From Haplosporangium gracile (lineage: Eukaryota; Mortierellomycota; Mortierellomycetes; Mortierellales; Mortierellaceae): 13,804 nt of DNA. Positions 1 to 8,702 of the stretch are shown here, piece by piece. The notes under the pieces are model-generated. The model was not told the origin of the DNA. It made no database searches and saw only the letters and a program-made list of their open reading frames with translations. The stretch covers positions 5,242 through 19,045 of the forward strand of contig JAAAUF010000810.1 of NCBI GenBank assembly GCA_015499985.1, written 5' to 3'. The number at the start of each line of letters is the position of its first letter. Within the stretch, counting starts at the first letter, position 1. Position numbers and translations under genes: made by a program.

Positions 1-32
1 TTTTTTTTTTTTTTTTTTTTGGGGGGGGGGGG
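1..32. repeat. T20-G12 homopolymer junction at the window edge
   Basis: Twenty T followed directly by twelve G, then ordinary sequence. On the minus strand this reads C12-A20 and lies inside, or just past, the last visible intron of the ChaC-like gene. It may be a true intronic homopolymer tract or a contig-end artefact; the sequence alone cannot decide. Confidence 0.9.
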
Positions 33-50
33 TATTGGTAGGCGTTTTAC

Positions 51-988
51 CATGAGAGGCATAGATCTGTTGGGCGATCAGGTCCAGGGGTGCGGGCCCT
101 GCGAATTCGGAGTTGTCTGTCGATCCAATGTACACAATCGCCTGTGAGGTATGAGAGAGAACGGCGTAGAGACGATGTGTGAGTCATTCAGAGGCCTATC
201 CCATACTCTATAAACCGGGCAAATTTGCCCGTCATATCCTACACTACAGAGTAAGAGTAAGGGATAAGAGACATTTAAGGGTCCCCAGTTGAAATAACGA
301 TTTTTTGGGCGATCAGTATGGAATGGGTTAGCTTACCTTCTCAACGACGGGGATATTAATGTCTGGTTGGAAGACGTCCAGGAAATGAGTCTCGTATCCA
401 TTCTTTTCCCGGTGGTCGAGATATGCTTTTGTCTCTGCAACTTTAGATTCTGGAATCTTGTAGGCTACGCCCCAAGTAATATCATCTTGATCCAAGGAAT
501 GCTGTCGAGGAGAGAAAAAGAAATGCGAGCACCATTGGGGGGTTAGTAAGCAATTGAGGTCCAAATCAGTACTTCAGAATGTCAGTTGAGATGCTGCAAG
601 GTTCCAGGATGAAGGGGAGTTACCATGTCGTCGCCGGTGAAGCGCTGAGAGAATTCGTCATAAGGGATTAAAGTGACGACTCTTCCAGGTGCCTCTTCAG
701 TGCCTCTGTGATCGGTGCTGCTTTGCCAAAACCGGCGGACATGGCCCTTAATGTATCCGACCTTACTATTTGTGATAAAATAAACGAGAAATATGGATGC
801 TGTTTGCTTAGGATCAAGGTCAATTGATAATGAAAAGGAGCCATGCGGGTTCGAAGCATCTACAAAGCCCAAAAGTTCATTACTTGTTAGAAGTAGAATG
901 AGAGGAAGAGGGGTGGAGGAGGAGGTTACCTGTCTTCGAATTCCAGATCTGGGCGCCATATCAAACTGCCATATCCGAAGAGCCACAT
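51..988 (-). CDS. ChaC-type glutathione-specific gamma-glutamylcyclotransferase, 5' four exons, 3' end off the window
   Basis: Minus-strand exons 930-988, 624-765, 337-501 and 51-141; introns 766-929, 502-623 and 142-336 all start GT and end AG, and phases join without a break. The protein starts [14 protein letters not shown], the family's nucleotide-fold-like glycine motif (FGYGSLIW), and continues with [52 protein letters not shown] and [18 protein letters not shown] in family order. The Glu in HREKNGY (residue 99) corresponds to the catalytic Glu of ChaC2 (E83) by alignment from memory. Known role of the family: cytosolic cleavage of glutathione to 5-oxoproline and Cys-Gly. The start at 988 matches ChaC2-type proteins, where MW is the N-terminus. 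About 152 residues are visible of a usual 180-240. Exon 4 could instead read on past 51, but it then runs into homopolymers; the GTAAAA donor at 50 is preferred. The subgroup closer to ChaC2/Gcg1 than ChaC1 is inferred from the short N-terminus. Confidence 0.9.
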
Positions 989-1204
989 CGTTGTTGTTGT
1001 TGTTGTTGAAGTGAAGGGGCTGTCGAGTAGTCGAGAGGGTGAATGAGTAATGAAAGAAAGTTGCATGCAAGTTCTTTTTTTATCTCTCGGAATGTGACTG
1101 CGCAAAATTCAAAGAAAGAATGTCCAACGAGACGACGAGGGTTAGAAGTCACTCACCAGCGTCTTCTCTACTCCAACCACCCCAAGACACGAGATGCAGA
1201 CGAC
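989..1204. promoter_or_regulatory. divergent intergenic region shared by the ChaC-like and BORCS8-like genes
   Basis: About 216 bp separate the two chosen start codons, so both 5' leaders and promoters must lie here or overlap the neighbouring gene. No TATA box is evident. Next to the ChaC start the minus-strand leader contains six CAA repeats (991-1008) followed by CG and the ATG. An in-frame ATG for the plus-strand gene exists at 1043; if used, the shared region would shrink to 54 bp. Confidence 0.5.
991..1008 (-). repeat. (CAA)6 immediately 5' of the ChaC start codon
   Basis: Six TTG units on the plus strand, reading (CAA)6 in the minus-strand mRNA, two bases before the ATG at 988. CAA repeats are unstructured leader sequence, so an effect on translation is possible but only inferred. 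It is also a simple trinucleotide microsatellite. Confidence 0.85.
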
Positions 1205-2129
1205 ATGAGCTCAATTCCGCCGTCGTCATGGAATCCATACCAAGGAAGAGGCGCGCAAGGAATCGCAACAACTGCAACCACAAGCAGCAGCACCGCACCC
1301 ACAACTACAACAACGCCACCAACAACCACCACTCACACTACCACCACAACCTCAACGTCAACCTCCTCGTCCTCCTCGTCGCCAGTAGTTCGTCAAGGCT
1401 CACCTGAAGTGCCGACAACGACGTCTTCAGCCTATTCCTCCTGGACGGTCCCGTCACTGGACGGCTTGTTCTCGGCAAGACGGGCGTCGGCGCTTGGACT
1501 TAGATATGGACTTTCTTCAGTTGCAGGGACAATGGTTGGGGGTGGAGGAGGAGGTGGAGGTGGCAGTATTGGACCAGGTGGGGGAAGGGTCTCGCCGGCT
1601 CATAGTGGGATGTCGATGATAATGGAGGGCGGATCTGCTGGAGTATCACTCCAGATCAAAGCCCGCAAAAGTATGTCGTTCGTCTTGCTTAGGCACTCGC
1701 TCTTATCTTCCTTCAACACATGGCATATCTTATTAACGCGGCTCGTCACTTTTAACCGTGTTGATAGTGTCGATACATATGTCAGAGACGATTACAGGAG
1801 CTTTTAATGATTCATCGTTGGTGTTTTACCGAGTGAACGAGCATATTCACAAAAAAGTGCCTGTCTTTGTTCAAGAGAAGGTAAGAAACCTTTGCCTTCT
1901 CTTTTGGAGTGTCAAGCAATCAAGCGCGTATTGAATCATGAAAGTTAATGTGTATTCTTTCTCTGATATAACAATGTAGAAGGCATTGATGAGTATCAGG
2001 AAGTATGTCGAGACGGCGAACCAGGATTTGGAGGATGCAAGACAGACCATTTCGAATATACAGCGTATCGTTGAGTTTAGTGCTATTGAGGCATTGGTGC
2101 ACAGGAGTCTTGCAGCAGTTCAAAAGTGA
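1205..2129 (+). CDS. BORCS8-like (MEF2BNB domain) BORC subunit with low-complexity N-terminal extension
   Basis: Exons 1205-1670, 1768-1880 and 1980-2129; introns 1671-1767 (GTATGT..TAG) and 1881-1979 (GTAAGA..TAG), phases 1 and 0. Predicted 242 aa. Residues 1-110 are Thr/Ser/Pro-rich with long Thr and Ser runs, followed by a nine-Gly tract. From about residue 148 the sequence changes character: SLQIKARK, then FNDSSLVFYRVNEHIHKKVP, VQEKKALMSIRKY, and a helical ending rich in EFSAIEALVHRSLAAVQ. This matches human BORCS8 segment by segment from memory (LQLKGKK; NEPSVALYRLQEHVRRSLP; SVEGLLKQA). In animals BORC sits on lysosomes and recruits Arl8 to drive kinesin-dependent movement; a vacuole or endosome role here is inferred. 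The start at 1205 is chosen because the ORF upstream to 1043 looks like leader sequence; it is not proven. Confidence 0.75.
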
Positions 2130-2138
2130 ATGGGCAGT

Positions 2139-2144
2139 AATAAA
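2139..2144 (+). terminator. AATAAA polyadenylation signal of the BORCS8-like gene
   Basis: An exact AATAAA starts 10 bases after the stop codon at 2127-2129. It is close to the stop, so the 3' UTR would be short. No competing AATAAA was seen before the next gene. Confidence 0.5.
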
Positions 2145-2501
2145 TGCGATAGCGATTTCTTCTATGACTCGCTCTCCCGCCGATGCAGATCTAAACCATA
2201 ACTCAACACAAATGCTCTCGATTTTTTTTTTTTGTTTGGCCGTCTCCACTTCGAACCCTCCCTGTGGCCCTCAGCATCCCCTTCTCCTCTTCCCTCTCCA
2301 ACTTCCCCCCCACGACTGATTGGCTACTCTTCCTTTCCCTCACTGTCGCGTACCTCTCATACGACAGGACATACCTACGCAAACACGACCACAGAAACAC
2401 CCCCCATGATAGGAGCGTTTCCATCAACTACTCCTGATTTGCACAACTACCACCCACACACTACAGCTACACAAAGCACTCACAAGATCACAAGCAACGC
2501 A
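2145..2501 (+). promoter_or_regulatory. 5' flank of the nucleoporin gene
   Basis: About 357 bp with no supported gene. It holds a T11 run near 2222-2232, C/T-rich blocks around 2270-2345 and an ATTGG word (inverted CCAAT) near 2318. The pyrimidine-rich blocks resemble the leaders in front of the other genes here. No TATA box was recognised; promoter function is inferred from position. Confidence 0.4.
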
Positions 2502-5500
2502 ATGGAATCCACCTCAAGGAATCGGTTCCAGCCCTATGCGCGTCGTACACGCCAACAGGCACGCCAACCAGACAGGACGAACGAGATGATTCAGGTATGA
2601 CCTATTTTTTCAAACAAGCTTCGAATGGGCTGATTCGCGTTATCTTGTGTACTTGCTTTTTCAAGGCTTGCAGCAAGGAAACATAAGAAGTGGTCCGTAT
2701 GGCATTCGCGTCAAACGAGACTTGGTGGAGCAGCACTTTTATGCATCATTAAACCATCTCGCGCAGTAATTCCACGAAATACGAATACAGCTATGCCGAT
2801 TAATACCCTCGTGTTACTAATCTGCCTTCACCCTCATTGTGCTTTGCCTCCCTTCCCTTCTCGTCTCCAACGCTACCTACGAAAAAATAGACATTGCCCA
2901 AACCTTTTGTCAGTTTTGTGAAACGTTCTTTGCAGTGGCTCGGCATCATTCACGTAGAAGAGGACTCAGATTCTGAATTGGACAGAGAACTGCATACGAC
3001 GAATGGCGACTTTGAGTTCTTGCCAGGCGCAGACAAGGAGCACGAAAGTCACGCAAAGGGGACTGAAAAGGACGATGACAAAGCGAGCAAGCATCAGGAC
3101 GACGAATACTCAAAGTTATATCCTGATCTCCGTGACTACCTCGACTCCCTTAACGCAAAGCAGGCTTCTGAGGTAAGATGTCATGCTCAGAGATACATAT
3201 ACGTACAATACAAGCGACATGTTCGTGAAGATCACACCAAGGAGACAGCTCCCCTTCTTTTTCATTCTTCAAATCTGTTGTACTTCCTTGAGATATTTGG
3301 AGAATAAGACTTACGCTCCATATCAACAACGCGATTCTTGGAGCTCAAAGACGTTTGGTGATTGGCCACCCTATCAACTCACCTTTACCCTTTTTTCTCT
3401 GCTCCTTTTTTTATTTACTCCTGACAGCTGGACTCTGAGGAGTTGGCAGCCGCGATGACTCCTGAGAAGATTGCTGAAAGACTTAGGTTGCGCAAGGAGC
3501 TAATGGATAGCACGAAGGGCCTGCCTATCCCTGTCCAAGTATGTGTTAAGCCCTATGTGACACCCGTCCTATAAGACTTGGTTTTTTTTGGTTGTTTCAG
3601 AAATGTTACAGAGTACACTAACAATTCTTGTTTTTTATTGCTGTTTTATGATGATAATAGAAGGAAGAACCAACAACGGCGAAGTCAACTCGGGAAGAGA
3701 TCACATCGAAGAACGACAAGCCTGAAGCCAGCGATCCCGCTGTCAAGAGTGCTGGAGAAACGTTGGATGACATGTACAAAGCTGGTAATGTATCCGCTTT
3801 GCTTGGATTCGCAAAAGTCGTGTCATTTTTGTCCACAGCTGCACCATATAACTAACCTCGGTGTCAAAATTTCTATTTTCTTACTATGGTGTAGGTGCTG
3901 CGCTCTCACCTGCAGAGATTAACTTGGTCATGCGCATGAGGAGGCTGCAAAAGCAGGTATGCATTCAAGGCTTTTTGTGATGGCCTAGGAGTCGGTGTCT
4001 TTGTATTATCAGACTGATGCTAATACGCGTTTACACACTTCTCGTTTCGATTCATATAGGCACCTATTGCTACAAGCCCATCAGATATGAGATTGCTCGA
4101 GGAGTATCTGCCGAACGTGAACGGCTCTACAGTTCGTGTAAGTCTTCTCTCATACAATACATGAAACAAACAACACTCGTCAACAAAACCAGACTACTCA
4201 TCTTCAGTAACTTGGGCAATGTCTATAGTCATCTCAGGAGTCCAGAAGCGCACATAGCCAGGATCGCCGGTCGTACGAAAAGTTCTCCACTCGTTCACAA
4301 GAACTCAACAGTCATGGCCGGAGTCAGCTCCGCCATGAGCCTTCAGACGTGGTCATGTCGTCTCAGAGTGCCACCGAGGAGAAATACGACAACCACGCAC
4401 ACTCTCACTCACAGTCTCACAGCCGTCACTGTGCCTGTGGACGTGAGGTTCCCAATGAGCCCAGTGCCTACCCAGGCAAGAGGACCCGTGCCAATCGATC
4501 ACCCACGCCTGTGTCCGATGAGGAAATGGGTACTCAGCACGGTTATTTGCAGGAGCAGGAGAAGCCTAAAAAGAAGAGGAACATTCGGAAGATTCCTGGC
4601 CGATTCACGGCTCTGGATTCTTCAGACGAAGAGGAGGACCAACGACAACACGATTTGAGGGTGGTAGGGACCATTTCTCAGGCTCTAAAGCATAGTTTGC
4701 TTTTTGTATTTCGAACATTCGCGTAGCTTCGTTTTTACTAATATTTTCCTTTAATTGGTTGTCAATAATAGGCTGAGCGTAGGGCTGCCCAGAAGAACCA
4801 GGCCTCCGCCTACAACTCCCATCATAACAGCCAAGGCGTGCCTCTTTATCACACACCTCCTCAAATCTACCCTACCCTGCAGTATGGCGTTCGCACGAAG
4901 CTTTATAACCCAAAGATCGACGAGGTATTGAAGTGGACTGCCTCGCCCCCCTCCAACCCCGTGTCATTGGATACCTGGAGGTGCCCCAAGTGCGAGCAGC
5001 GCACTAGAAAGACCTCGTCAACTTGCCAGTTCTGCAAGGCTGAGCGACCTGAGCCATCGGTTCCCAACACCACCCCTATCTCGACACTGAAGGCTATGAT
5101 GAAGTCGGATGATTTCAAGGACCTCAAGGAGTCGTTTACGTCCAACCCTATCGTCTCGGCGGCTATCTCGGCGGCTCCTGCAACTCTCGGCGCTTTGGCG
5201 ACTGCTGGTGTACCGGTCGGTGCCTTCAAGGCGATTTCAAACTTGGTGTCAGAGTCGAAGGATTCGGAGACGCCAAAGAAGGCAGACGCTCCCAAGGCTC
5301 TTGCTCTGTTCCCAGTGACTACACCCGCGCCGCCAGTCGCTGCTTCATCGACCGTCACCTCAAAGGATGCTGATAAGGAACCAGAAAAAGAGAAGCCCAA
5401 GATTGCGGGCACCTGGGCGTCAATTGGCTTTAAGGGTCCAGATAACACAGGAAAATGGAAGTGCGACGTTTGTGAGAGTTACAACAAGGACGATCTCGAC

Positions 5501-7744
5501 AAATGCGCAGCATGCGAGACTCCTAAGCCCGGCGCAGAGCCTAAAGTTGCCGCTGCCGTCCCGAACATGTTTGCAGTCGCTGTTGCCAACGCTGCTTCTT
5601 CGTCCCCTTCGGTATCAAAGCCAGCTACATCGGCAATGTTCAGTTTTGGAACGCCATCATCGTCAACTACCCCTGCTACAAAGCCTGATGCCACCGCTAC
5701 TCCCGCCATGTTCTCGTTTGGGCAGCCCTCATCTACACCCGCCTCAGGTGCAAGTGCGGCTCCAGCAGTGAATCTGTTCGCTCCTCCCGCTGCCAAGCCT
5801 AGCTCAACTGATGCTGCGTCATCTGTGATCCCTGCTGCTCCTACTCCTGGAGGATTCATCTTTAAGGCACCTTCTGCTGCACCTGCGACTGCAGAGACGA
5901 AACCCGCCGGAAGCTTGTTTGGACTAACTCCAGCAGCAAACACCGGCAGCGACGCGCCCAAGACCCCAAGCCTTTTCTCCATGCCCACCTCCATCACAGC
6001 TACCTCGGCTGACTCGACCAAGACGACCGCAGCCCCTGTCAGCAACCCCTTCGCGTCCACAACCGCACCCATCGCAAACCCCTTTGCCCTTCCCACCACC
6101 TCTGCAGCTGCCTCAGCCCCTGCACCTGCGCCATCGTCACTCTTTGGATCAACGACATCTGCTCCCGCATCGACTCCAGCGGTATCCAAGCCGACTGCAG
6201 CGCCGATTTTCTCGTTCGGAACTCCTTCGGCAACGACTGCACCCACGACCCCGACCACCCCTCTCTTTTCCACTCCCGCCAGTGCAGAAGCCCCCATGTT
6301 TGGCGCGAAGCCAGCAGCCACTTCTGGTGCTGGCCTGTTTGGAACTGGATCGACAAATGCTGCCGTGCCTCCTGCAACCTCGGCGCCCCTGTTTGGTGCC
6401 TCTTCTACGACCACGGCAGCTCCTGCATTCGGAGTGGTTGCAACCTCGGCACCTGCACCAGCATTAGGAACTTTTACTACCCCTGCTCCATCCCTGTTTG
6501 GAGGTGCCTCATCTGCTGCCCCCACGTCAACCTCGTCAATGTTTGGAGGAGCCTCGTCAATGACCTCGCCCGCTAAGCCAGCAACCCCTTCCCTTTTCGG
6601 AAGTACCACCACCCCTGCGCCATTGGGATCCAACTTGTTTGGCAACCCTGCTGCTAGCGCAGCGACTACTAGTGCTCCTGCGATGGGATCCTCCATGTTT
6701 TCGTTCTCTAGCCCGTCGTCTACGTTTGGTGCAAAGCCTACTACCACCCCTGCGTCGACTGCCTCCACATTCTCTTTCGGGGCAAGTACTCCAACGACAT
6801 CGGCAGCAGCCCCTGCCAACACTGGATTTGGCGGGTTTGGTGCTTCCAGCACATCTGGCTTCTCGATGACAACTCCTCCAGCGAGCACGGCATCGGCCAA
6901 CTCCAGCCCTTTTGCATTTGGATCTGCCACAGCGGCGCCCACGGCCACACCCTCGTTTGGCTTTGGCTCTAGTACCCCTGCTGCACCTGCTGCACCAGCA
7001 GCCACTGGTTTCGGCGGATTTGGATCGAGCGCTAACCCCTCGGCCGGAGCTTCTTCGTCGAGCTCTCCTTTTGCTTTTGGAAGCGGCTCAGCTACTGGCG
7101 CATTCACTGGATTTGGACAGACTGCAGGAGCCTCTCCTAACGCTTCAAATGCATCGATGTCGATGGGGGCTACACCAACGAATCCTAGCAACGGTGGCTT
7201 TGGTGGTAACACGCCCAGTGGAGGTGGCTTTAGCATGTTCGGAGGAGGATCTACAGGATCAACGACTCCAGGGTTTGGGGGAGCTACATCCACTTCTACG
7301 ATTGGATTTGGCTCTCAAAGCGCTAACCAGTCTAACCAGGCTAGTCCCTTTGGACAACAGGGTGGTGCAGGTTTTGGTAGTCAGAGTACTTTCAACTCGC
7401 CTATGGGAGGCGCAGGAGGATTTGGTGCGTCATCGGGTATGCCTGTATTCGGCGCTTCAGCAGCCCCTGCCGGAGGAGCAGGAGGAGGGTTTGGAGCAGG
7501 CAGTATTACACTTGCTGGAGGAGCAGGAGGTTTTGGCAACCAGACAGGTGGCGGTGGATTTGGAGCGGCTGCCGGTAACAATGGAGCGTTTGGATTCCAG
7601 GGCATGCCTACGGCACCTGGTGGTTCGCAGTACACCCAACCAGCCCAGCCTGCCGCTGGTGGATTTGCGTTCAACATGGGTGTGAATACACCAACGCCAG
7701 GCTCGGAACGAAAGATTGCCAAGATGCGTAAGAAGCGCAACTAA
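2502..7744 (+). CDS. nuclear-basket FG nucleoporin, Nup153/Nup1-like, with two RanBP2 zinc fingers
   Basis: Eight exons: 2502-2594, 2891-3172, 3428-3538, 3661-3784, 3895-3956, 4060-4137, 4229-4663, 4772-7744, about 1385 aa. All introns are GT..AG and in phase; the exon 7 donor (GTAGGG at 4664) is the least certain, with GTGGTA at 4661 also possible. Start 2502 has G at -3 and G at +4. In order: Arg-rich N-terminus; amphipathic segment PFVSFVKRSLQWLGII (36-51), like the membrane-binding helices of Nup1/Nup60/Nup153; acidic linker; His/Ser tract (306-317); basic KPKKKRNIRK (362-371), NLS-like; zinc fingers WRCPKC-x10-CQFC (464-483) and WKCDVC-x10-CAAC (624-643); FG repeats 684 to about 1370 with FSFG, LFG, FAFG and GFG; basic tail RKIAKMRKKRN. 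The tail resembles the RKI ends of Nup153 and yeast Nup1, the latter an importin-beta binding site. Zinc fingers of this type bind Ran-GDP in vertebrate Nup153. Role in basket-side nuclear transport is inferred from the whole architecture. Confidence 0.88.
4976..5035 (+). other. RanBP2-type zinc finger 1 of the nucleoporin
   Basis: Encodes W-x-C-x2-C-x10-C-x2-C with Cys at residues 466, 469, 480 and 483 and the leading Trp 464. This is the canonical RanBP2/NZF-class spacing. The usual Asn between the knuckles is replaced, so partner choice (Ran-GDP, RNA or ubiquitin) cannot be read from the sequence. Confidence 0.9.
5456..5515 (+). other. RanBP2-type zinc finger 2 of the nucleoporin
   Basis: Encodes W-K-C-x2-C-x10-C-x2-C with Trp 624 and Cys at 626, 629, 640 and 643. 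An Asn (YNKDD) lies between the knuckles as in Nup153 fingers. About 140 residues of Ala/Ser/Pro-rich linker separate it from finger 1. Confidence 0.9.
5636..7680 (+). repeat. coding FG-repeat array of the nucleoporin
   Basis: Irregular units of FG, FSFG, LFG, MFG and FAFG separated by Ala/Thr/Ser/Pro linkers in the first two thirds and by Gly-rich linkers after about 7180. Units are not tandem copies at DNA level, so this is an old, selected protein repeat and not a recent satellite. FG domains form the permeability barrier and bind transport receptors. Confidence 0.92.
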
Positions 7745-7981
7745 GTTCCTGCTAAAAAAGTCTCTTTATCTTTTTCTCTCGCCTATTTTCTTCTTTTTCC
7801 ACTAGCACTTTTATCTTTGCATTTTATCTTTTTTTTCATTTTCCTCATTAACGTTCTTTTTTTAGTCCACTTTTTCACATTTATCTTTTTCCTTTTTCCT
7901 TTTTCTTCTCTGCCCTTGTACCATTACCTTTTTTTTTTCTCCCATAGCTTTTCCCTACTTTCCCTACAACACAAGACACAA

Positions 7982-7987
7982 AATAAA
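7982..7987 (+). terminator. candidate polyadenylation signal of the nucleoporin gene
   Basis: Exact AATAAA 238 bases after the stop codon, following a long T/C-rich tract. A second copy at 8179-8184 is an alternative. Confidence 0.4.
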
Positions 7988-8188
7988 GTCGTTGACCCGA
8001 TATACGAAGTGACGAGTGAAGACGCGCCGTGGCTGAGGTGGCTGCGATGGCTGAGGGTGTTAAAAAAGCGCCTAAGGGGAATAATGAGATGAAGGAAGAA
8101 AAAAAAAAAAAAACATATGTTGAATGGTGAAACATTGCGACACATTGAGCGAGAGACAGGTCCAACGAGAGAAGAGCGAATAAAAATT

Positions 8189-8200
8189 TGTGTGTGTGTG
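8189..8200. repeat. (TG)6 microsatellite
   Basis: Six TG units in intergenic sequence, with no other role evident. Confidence 0.85.
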
Positions 8201-8702
8201 ACCACATCATGTGTGGTTTGATAATCAAAAGAGGCAAGGTGGGGGCAGGGAAGGAAATGAAGAGGAGGGTTTATCTTCTCAATCGAACGTGGACTAGCAA
8301 AAAATGACTGAACACATACCTCTTCTTTCTTCGTTCACTTTCTTTTTTTTTTTCCTTTCTTACATCTATATCTTCTTCTCCCTTCCCCCCTGCTGTAACA
8401 TCATACAACGCAGTCATATCGTAACACAAAACCCCACAAAAAGCAATCAGTCCGATCGTCGTCCCATTCTTATTTCTTTTTATCCTTTTTTTCTCCACTT
8501 CTATCGCCCCTATTTCTCTTCTCCCTTCTTCCTTGCAACACAACTTTGAACAGATCCATCTACCCCGATCTCCTAAGCACAGCCAGACAACCAACCCCGC
8601 GCGTAAGAACGAAACCTCACCACCACCACCCCAACCCTCTTCCAACAAACAACTCACCAAAATCTAAAAAAACAAAAAAAAGACTACGTCATATCAACGC
8701 GA

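Larger units (their letters stand above)
7745..8702 (+). promoter_or_regulatory. intergenic region between the nucleoporin and Bni4-like genes
   Basis: No gene is supported here. 7755-7970 is a T/C-rich trailer. AATAAA occurs at 7982-7987 and 8179-8184, an A15 run at 8099-8113 and (TG)6 at 8189-8200. From about 8320 to 8545 there are again long pyrimidine tracts, then a C/A-rich segment and an A-rich stretch just before the ATG at 8703, which is a common fungal leader composition. TACGTCA, a CRE-like word, lies at 8685-8691 but probably inside the mRNA. Transcript ends are not visible. Confidence 0.45.

Noticed and set aside
1043..1204. Upstream in-frame start for the BORCS8-like gene
   Set aside because: Possible, but the added residues look like translated leader and would leave almost no upstream region between the divergent genes; 1205 is kept as the working start.
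5479..7293. 604-codon open frame on the minus strand inside the nucleoporin gene
   Set aside because: It is exactly antisense to the FG/Ala/Pro/Thr-rich coding region, whose codon use leaves few antisense stops; the product is Ala/Pro/Val low complexity with no domain.
6912..7685. 257-codon plus-strand frame within the FG region
   Set aside because: Shifted reading of the same repeats, Leu/Arg/Gln-rich and without domains; the FG frame and zinc fingers define the true frame.
8201..8217. Hairpin ACCACA-TCATG-TGTGGT
   Set aside because: Six-base stem without a U-tract or conserved context; too short to call.
8304..8549. 81-codon open frame upstream of the Bni4-like gene
   Set aside because: Phe/Ser/Ile-rich translation of pyrimidine tracts; an upstream ORF is conceivable only if transcription starts before it.
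8685..8691. CRE-like TACGTCA next to the start codon of the Bni4-like gene
   Set aside because: Only 11 bases before the ATG, so probably transcribed; a single 7-base match is expected by chance.
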